DNA of 10,126 nt from Bdellovibrionales bacterium (GTDB lineage: Bacteria; Bdellovibrionota; Bdellovibrionia; Bdellovibrionales; Bdellovibrionaceae): the NCBI GenBank assembly GCA_016713585.1, contig JADJOV010000022.1:1-10126 (forward strand), given 5' to 3'. Under the pieces are notes generated by a model. The model worked only from the letters and a program-made list of their open reading frames with translations. It did no database searches and was not told the DNA's origin. Position numbers and translations under genes: made by a program. Each line of letters opens with the position of its first letter. Position 1 is the first letter of the stretch. Shown here piece after piece: positions 7,519 to 10,126 of this stretch.

Positions 7519-8373
7519 CTAAGCCTTAAAGCCTTCATCAAATTTCTTAAGCATCGCGAGAGTCCGTTTCCACACAGTTTCGAAATCAAGTTCTTGGGCG
7601 ATGCGCACGCTTCGCCATGAGGCTTCGATCTGTCTTAAGTTCAAACCTTTTGCGAAATAGTGAAACGATCCTGGAATATCGGTTTCCCTGGTTTTGAATG
7701 TGGCTTTCACGGCCCCATTCAAAGACTTTTTGTTTTCGCATTTATCAAATAGCAGGGCTAGATCATAGACATCTTTTCCTCTTGAGTTCGAGCTGGCGCG
7801 TTCTACAAGAGTTTGCAGTTTCTCGGAGAAAATAAATTCTGGTGGATAGACCTTCCAGTAAATTGGGCTCTCTCCTTTAAGCAGAGACTCTGTGCTGGTA
7901 TTCGCTAGCTCCGTAGGAATGGTATCTCCAAACCCGACATCAAAATGAAGCCGAGATAACTTTGAAAGCTTATCCATCTGCGGATCGCCAATTTGAAAAG
8001 CACAATCGAACCTGAGTGCGCCGTACTCGCCTTGCTCATCGAGTGGTTTTATCTGAACATCTCCAAACCAAAACCCATCTTGGATGTCAGCATCTAATGC
8101 CAAAGGGACAAGTTTTTCGACTTCATCTTTATCAATCCCAACTCCTAGAGCATCTAGATCTCGGGTGAAGCGATCACTTCCAAGGGCCTTCAACAAAACA
8201 AAACCGCCCTTATAAACCAGATGTTTTTCCAATTCTTTGTGATGAATCAAGCGAGCCACGATTCTTTCAAGTCCTAGGACAATTCGAAGTTCGTTGATGG
8301 ACCAAGAGTCCTTTCTATTTGCCAATTGAGTGAGCTCAATACGAATTTTTCGTGCATTTTCTTCTCGGCTCAT
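7519..8373 (-). CDS. abiEii: AbiEii-family nucleotidyltransferase toxin
   Basis: The 284-residue protein matches the AbiEii/AbiGii toxin family of the DNA polymerase beta-type nucleotidyltransferase fold. The active-site signature is KGGFVLLKALGSDRFTRDLD (residues 55-74): the Gly-Gly loop, then RxTxDxD with Asp72 and Asp74. A third acidic residue is likely at Asp145 (LHFDVGFGD). The C-terminal half has EKLQTLVERA followed by NSRGKDVYDLALLF at about 196-209, the conserved KDxYDL motif of the family. Members inhibit growth by transferring nucleotides, with tRNA 3' ends shown as target for some homologues. They act in abortive infection against phage. The start overlaps the stop of the antitoxin gene by four bases, so the two are coupled. 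All catalytic motifs are intact. Confidence 0.9.
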   Translation of the reverse strand: MSREENARKIRIELTQLANRKDSWSINELRIVLGLERIVARLIHHKELEKHLVYKGGFVLLKALGSDRFTRDLDALGVGIDKDEVEKLVPLALDADIQDGFWFGDVQIKPLDEQGEYGALRFDCAFQIGDPQMDKLSKLSRLHFDVGFGDTIPTELANTSTESLLKGESPIYWKVYPPEFIFSEKLQTLVERASSNSRGKDVYDLALLFDKCENKKSLNGAVKATFKTRETDIPGSFHYFAKGLNLRQIEASWRSVRIAQELDFETVWKRTLAMLKKFDEGFKA

Positions 8374-8939
8374 GTGAGTGCCTGCAAGTAAGGTAGAACG
8401 AGTTCGTCAGCATCAAGCTTTGAAGCTATATCCATAATTTTGCTCGCTGTAGTAAGTTTCTCTTTCAAAGCTTTTTTCAAAGCTTCGATTCCTAGATTCC
8501 CAAATTTTTTCTTCAAGATGATTGCATCAACAATCGTTCGCTCAAGGCTTGTAATCAGGTAGCCATCGGCTTTAGCGATCCCAATCTTCCAATTCGGATT
8601 GCGGCTACGATAGAGCCGAATGTCCTTATGATAAGATCTACCGTTAGCATCGACGAGCAGCCATGTTTGCTTAGAAATTTCGTCCGTCAGGTTGTAATGT
8701 GAAAGTGCCGACATCAAACAAACTGCTGACCGTCCTTTTATGCGCTTAGTGGCGGCACGGTACAGGCTTTCATTATCCAGCTCTACGCTGGGCAGTTGAT
8801 AAACGCCGCGACCGACTCGAAGCAGCTTATCTTCTTTGATGAGAGACTCTAGCGCGTTGCGGGAGATCCCGAGGCGCTCAAGTTCTTTTCTTGTGATCGG
8901 AGAGTTTCCAATCTTGTTGAGATTGTACCTATCAGCCAT
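8370..8939 (-). CDS. abiEi: AbiEi-family antitoxin (type IV toxin-antitoxin)
   Basis: The 189-residue protein begins with a winged-helix DNA-binding region at about residues 13-50 (ITRKELERLGISRNALESLI, then LLRVGRGVYQL), the usual N-terminus of AbiEi antitoxins. A C-terminal domain follows (SLERTIVDAIILKKKFG, then the helical end ALKKALKEKL). In studied cases the antitoxin does not bind the toxin protein but counters its effect, and it represses its own promoter through inverted repeats. It is first in the pair and overlaps the toxin gene by four bases. No Shine-Dalgarno sequence is visible before the ATG at 8937-8939, which fits a leaderless mRNA from the promoter just upstream. Confidence 0.88.
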   Translation of the reverse strand: MADRYNLNKIGNSPITRKELERLGISRNALESLIKEDKLLRVGRGVYQLPSVELDNESLYRAATKRIKGRSAVCLMSALSHYNLTDEISKQTWLLVDANGRSYHKDIRLYRSRNPNWKIGIAKADGYLITSLERTIVDAIILKKKFGNLGIEALKKALKEKLTTASKIMDIASKLDADELVLPYLQALT

Positions 8940-8945
8940 AAGACA

Positions 8946-8974
8946 AAGTTACCACAATGTAAAAAATGTGGCAA
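8946..8974 (-). promoter_or_regulatory. Possible abiE promoter with overlapping operator
   Basis: On the minus strand TTGCCA (8969-8974, five of six to the -35 consensus) is followed after 17 bases by TAACTT (8946-8951, only three of six to the -10 consensus). Predicted initiation falls at about 8939, the first base of the AbiEi ATG. Within the promoter lies an inverted repeat, CCACA (8952-8956) and TGTGG (8967-8971), with a 10-base spacing. This is a plausible site for AbiEi self-repression, a mode known for the family. The weak -10 keeps this tentative. Confidence 0.4.
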
Positions 8975-9047
8975 TATTTGCTTTATTGGTATTGGCAACA
9001 AGAGTATTCATGTTTGATTTCAATGTGTTATGCGGATGCGCCTAGTG

Positions 9048-9060
9048 TCTCAAATTGAGA
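9048..9060. repeat. Small perfect palindrome in the AbiE-TauE gap
   Basis: TCTCAA and TTGAGA flank a single central A (9048-9060). It lies about 110 bases upstream of the AbiEi start and about 100 bases past the 3' end of the TauE gene. It has operator-like symmetry but no gene start close by on which to act. A 13-base palindrome can occur by chance. Confidence 0.3.
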
Positions 9061-9100
9061 TGGTATTGAATACTTTTAATAAAATGCTCCCGAAGCTGGA

Positions 9101-9148
9101 GGAAACCCTGGACTCCAATTTCCGGGGCAACCTTCGACGCTGACAATG
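9101..9148 (+). repeat. Direct repeat copy B: orphan fragment of the receptor gene
   Basis: These 48 bases nearly match 6175-6223 inside the TonB-dependent receptor gene: one substitution and one missing C. Flanking bases on both sides are unrelated to the receptor. The missing C puts the fragment out of the receptor frame and no meaningful ORF covers it. It lies 15 bases beyond the stop of the TauE gene and about 160 bases upstream of AbiEi. It is either a remnant of a lost second receptor gene or a small templated duplication. Confidence 0.9.
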
Positions 9149-9162
9149 TTGGATGCTCTCAC

Positions 9163-10037
9163 TTAGTTCAGTATATGTGTCATTTGTTCGAGCAAAATTC
9201 CGGATCCAAGTGTCAAAACAATCCAGCCGAATATTTTTTTTCGAAGATTATCAGATAATAGGTGCTGGATCCGCGAGCCAATCAGAAGACCGCCAATGGC
9301 AAAGACGGTGATTGTTAGTAAAAGTGTCCAGGGTAAGGATTGAATTGATTCGGGACCACCTATGAGCAGACGGGCGATCAGATCGCTGAAAAATCCAAAC
9401 AGAGAATTTATAGCAATAATTAAAAGAGAGGTTCCAACAGCCTGTTTCATTGGGAGCCCGATTAAAAAAACTAGGGCCGGGATCATCAGGAAACCGCCGC
9501 CTGCGCCAAGAAAGCCTGTGACTAAACCGACAAGAAGTCCTTGGCTGGGAATTCGAAAACGAACCCAGATTGACGAAGGGGTCTTGCTTTCTTTTTTTTT
9601 GTGACGGAGCTCTTCGGGGGGATTTATCGGGCCTTGTTTGGCGGAACCACTGCGAATCATTTTCGTTGCTGCCAAGATCATGAGACCGGCAAAAGCAGCC
9701 ATAAGAAATACATTTTTTGTCAGAGTTAGGTATTCCCAATGAAAAATAACATCTGGCATTTTTGGGACCAGAAGGACCCTTGAAACGACGACTCCAAAGA
9801 GACTTGGAATTGCAAAATTAAACTCTCACGAAGGCGCAGATTTCCCTGTCGAGCGGCGGAAAAAATTCCAATAATTGCCGTAGATCCAACCACGAGTAGG
9901 GACGCAAGCGTCGCCTTTGTGGGCTCAATTTTATAAAAATAGACAAGAAGTGGGACTGTGATAATTGAGCCGCCGCCACCGATGAGACCCATGACTAAAC
10001 CCATGATCACACTGAGGAACCATCCCAAATATTCCAA
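9163..10037 (-). CDS. TauE/SafE-family membrane permease; frame broken by one missing T
   Basis: The first frame (from 10037) carries the first repeat of the family, GLVMGLIGGGGSIITVPLLV, and runs to SAARQGNLRLRESLI. It then goes out of frame. The second frame continues as AIPSLFGVVVSRVLLVPKMPD and carries the second repeat, GLVTGFLGAGGGFLMIPALV, to the C-terminus LEQMTHILN at 9163. Adding one T to the minus-strand T4 run (AAAA at 9814-9817) restores about 291 residues, with roughly eight membrane spans in two inverted halves, the normal length. Family members export or import sulfite, sulfoacetate or other sulfur and organic anions. The start is TTG at 10035-10037, with GAGG four bases upstream, just after the stop of the preceding gene in the same frame. 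No ATG is available before the first membrane span. The substrate is unknown. Confidence 0.85.
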
Positions 10038-10043
10038 AGGACC

Positions 10044-10126
10044 TCACTTCTTCAGTTGATATTTTCGATCGAGGAATTTATAAGAAACCATCCCAAGAAG
10101 GAGGCCTAAGATAAAAATCACAGGCT
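10044..10126 (-). CDS. C-terminal end of a membrane protein, possibly YeeE/YedE-like (5' end outside window)
   Basis: The minus-strand frame entering from the window end reads PVIFILGLLLGMVSYKFLDR and then KYQLKK before a TGA at 10044-10046, so it ends in a membrane helix and a basic tail. The TauE/SafE TTG start lies two codons beyond this stop in the same frame, so the genes are co-transcribed. Small YeeE/YedE-type (DUF6691-like) sulfur-transport proteins often precede TauE/SafE genes, and a final helix of this kind fits them. With only 27 residues visible this is a guess from context. Confidence 0.55.
   Translation of the reverse strand, partial: PVIFILGLLLGMVSYKFLDRKYQLKK

Noticed and set aside
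7445..9055. 9-bp direct repeat GTCTCAAAT at 7445-7453 and 9047-9055 flanking the AbiE pair, as a possible target-site duplication
   Set aside because: A 9-base match between two gaps of about 150-200 bases has a roughly one-in-ten chance of arising randomly, and no transposase, integrase or terminal repeat accompanies it.
9002..9074. Inverted repeat AGTATTC / GAATACT in the AbiE-TauE gap
   Set aside because: Seven-base arms about 60 bases apart in AT-rich DNA are expected by chance.
9084..9143. 19-codon ORF (MLPKLEETLDSN...) running through the receptor fragment
   Set aside because: No ribosome-binding site, very short, and in a different frame from the receptor, so probably incidental.
9251..9739. 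Minus-strand 162-codon ORF overlapping the TauE gene
   Set aside because: Rich in Arg, Ser and Cys with no membrane segments; it is the shifted-frame shadow of the permease.

Overview
The window looks like chromosomal DNA of a Gram-negative, double-membraned bacterium of moderate GC content. The evidence is a complete TonB-dependent outer-membrane uptake locus, a lipobox lipoprotein and an outer-membrane barrel ending in phenylalanine. The style of the receptor (N-terminal carboxypeptidase-regulatory-like domain, plug, barrel, then a lipoprotein) and of the glycosyltransferase would suit Bdellovibrionota or another delta-proteobacterium-like lineage. That placement is an impression, not a demonstration.

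Layout. Positions 1-202 hold the 3' end of an unrecognised plus-strand gene. Positions 283-2143 (minus) hold a GT-B/GT4-type glycosyltransferase followed by a NodB-type polysaccharide deacetylase, probably for a surface or envelope glycan. From a good sigma70-like promoter at 2194-2222 a plus-strand gene series begins: a previously unlisted 50-residue single-membrane-span protein, ExbB, ExbD, TonB, a TonB-dependent receptor with an N-terminal regulatory-like domain, and a lipoprotein. ExbB-ExbD-TonB should form the inner-membrane motor that energises the receptor, and the lipoprotein is probably an accessory of that receptor. The substrate cannot be read from the sequence. Positions 7519-8939 (minus) hold an AbiEi/AbiEii type IV toxin-antitoxin (phage-defence) pair, with a strong 16-bp-arm hairpin at its 3' end and a possible autoregulatory operator at its 5' end. 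Positions 9163-10126 (minus) hold a TauE/SafE-family permease and the 3' end of another membrane-protein gene directly upstream of it.

The most striking property is that several reading frames break at short homopolymers while the protein on both sides stays family-like: ExbB (one extra A), the receptor (one T short) and the TauE permease (one T short). The glycosyltransferase/deacetylase junction and the partial gene at 1-202 are possible further cases. Mixed insertions and deletions at homopolymers, with otherwise intact coding, point more to sequence error than to decay, but this needs reads to settle. The second unusual item is a 48-bp near-identical copy of an internal piece of the receptor gene, lying between the AbiE pair and the TauE gene. 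The two copies are direct repeats bracketing the receptor 3' end, the lipoprotein and the AbiE module.

No rRNA, tRNA, CRISPR array, transposase or integrase was seen. There is no gene-free stretch above 300 bases. I found no clear case of an entirely new system; the candidates for novelty are the small membrane protein at the head of the TonB locus and the receptor-gene fragment.
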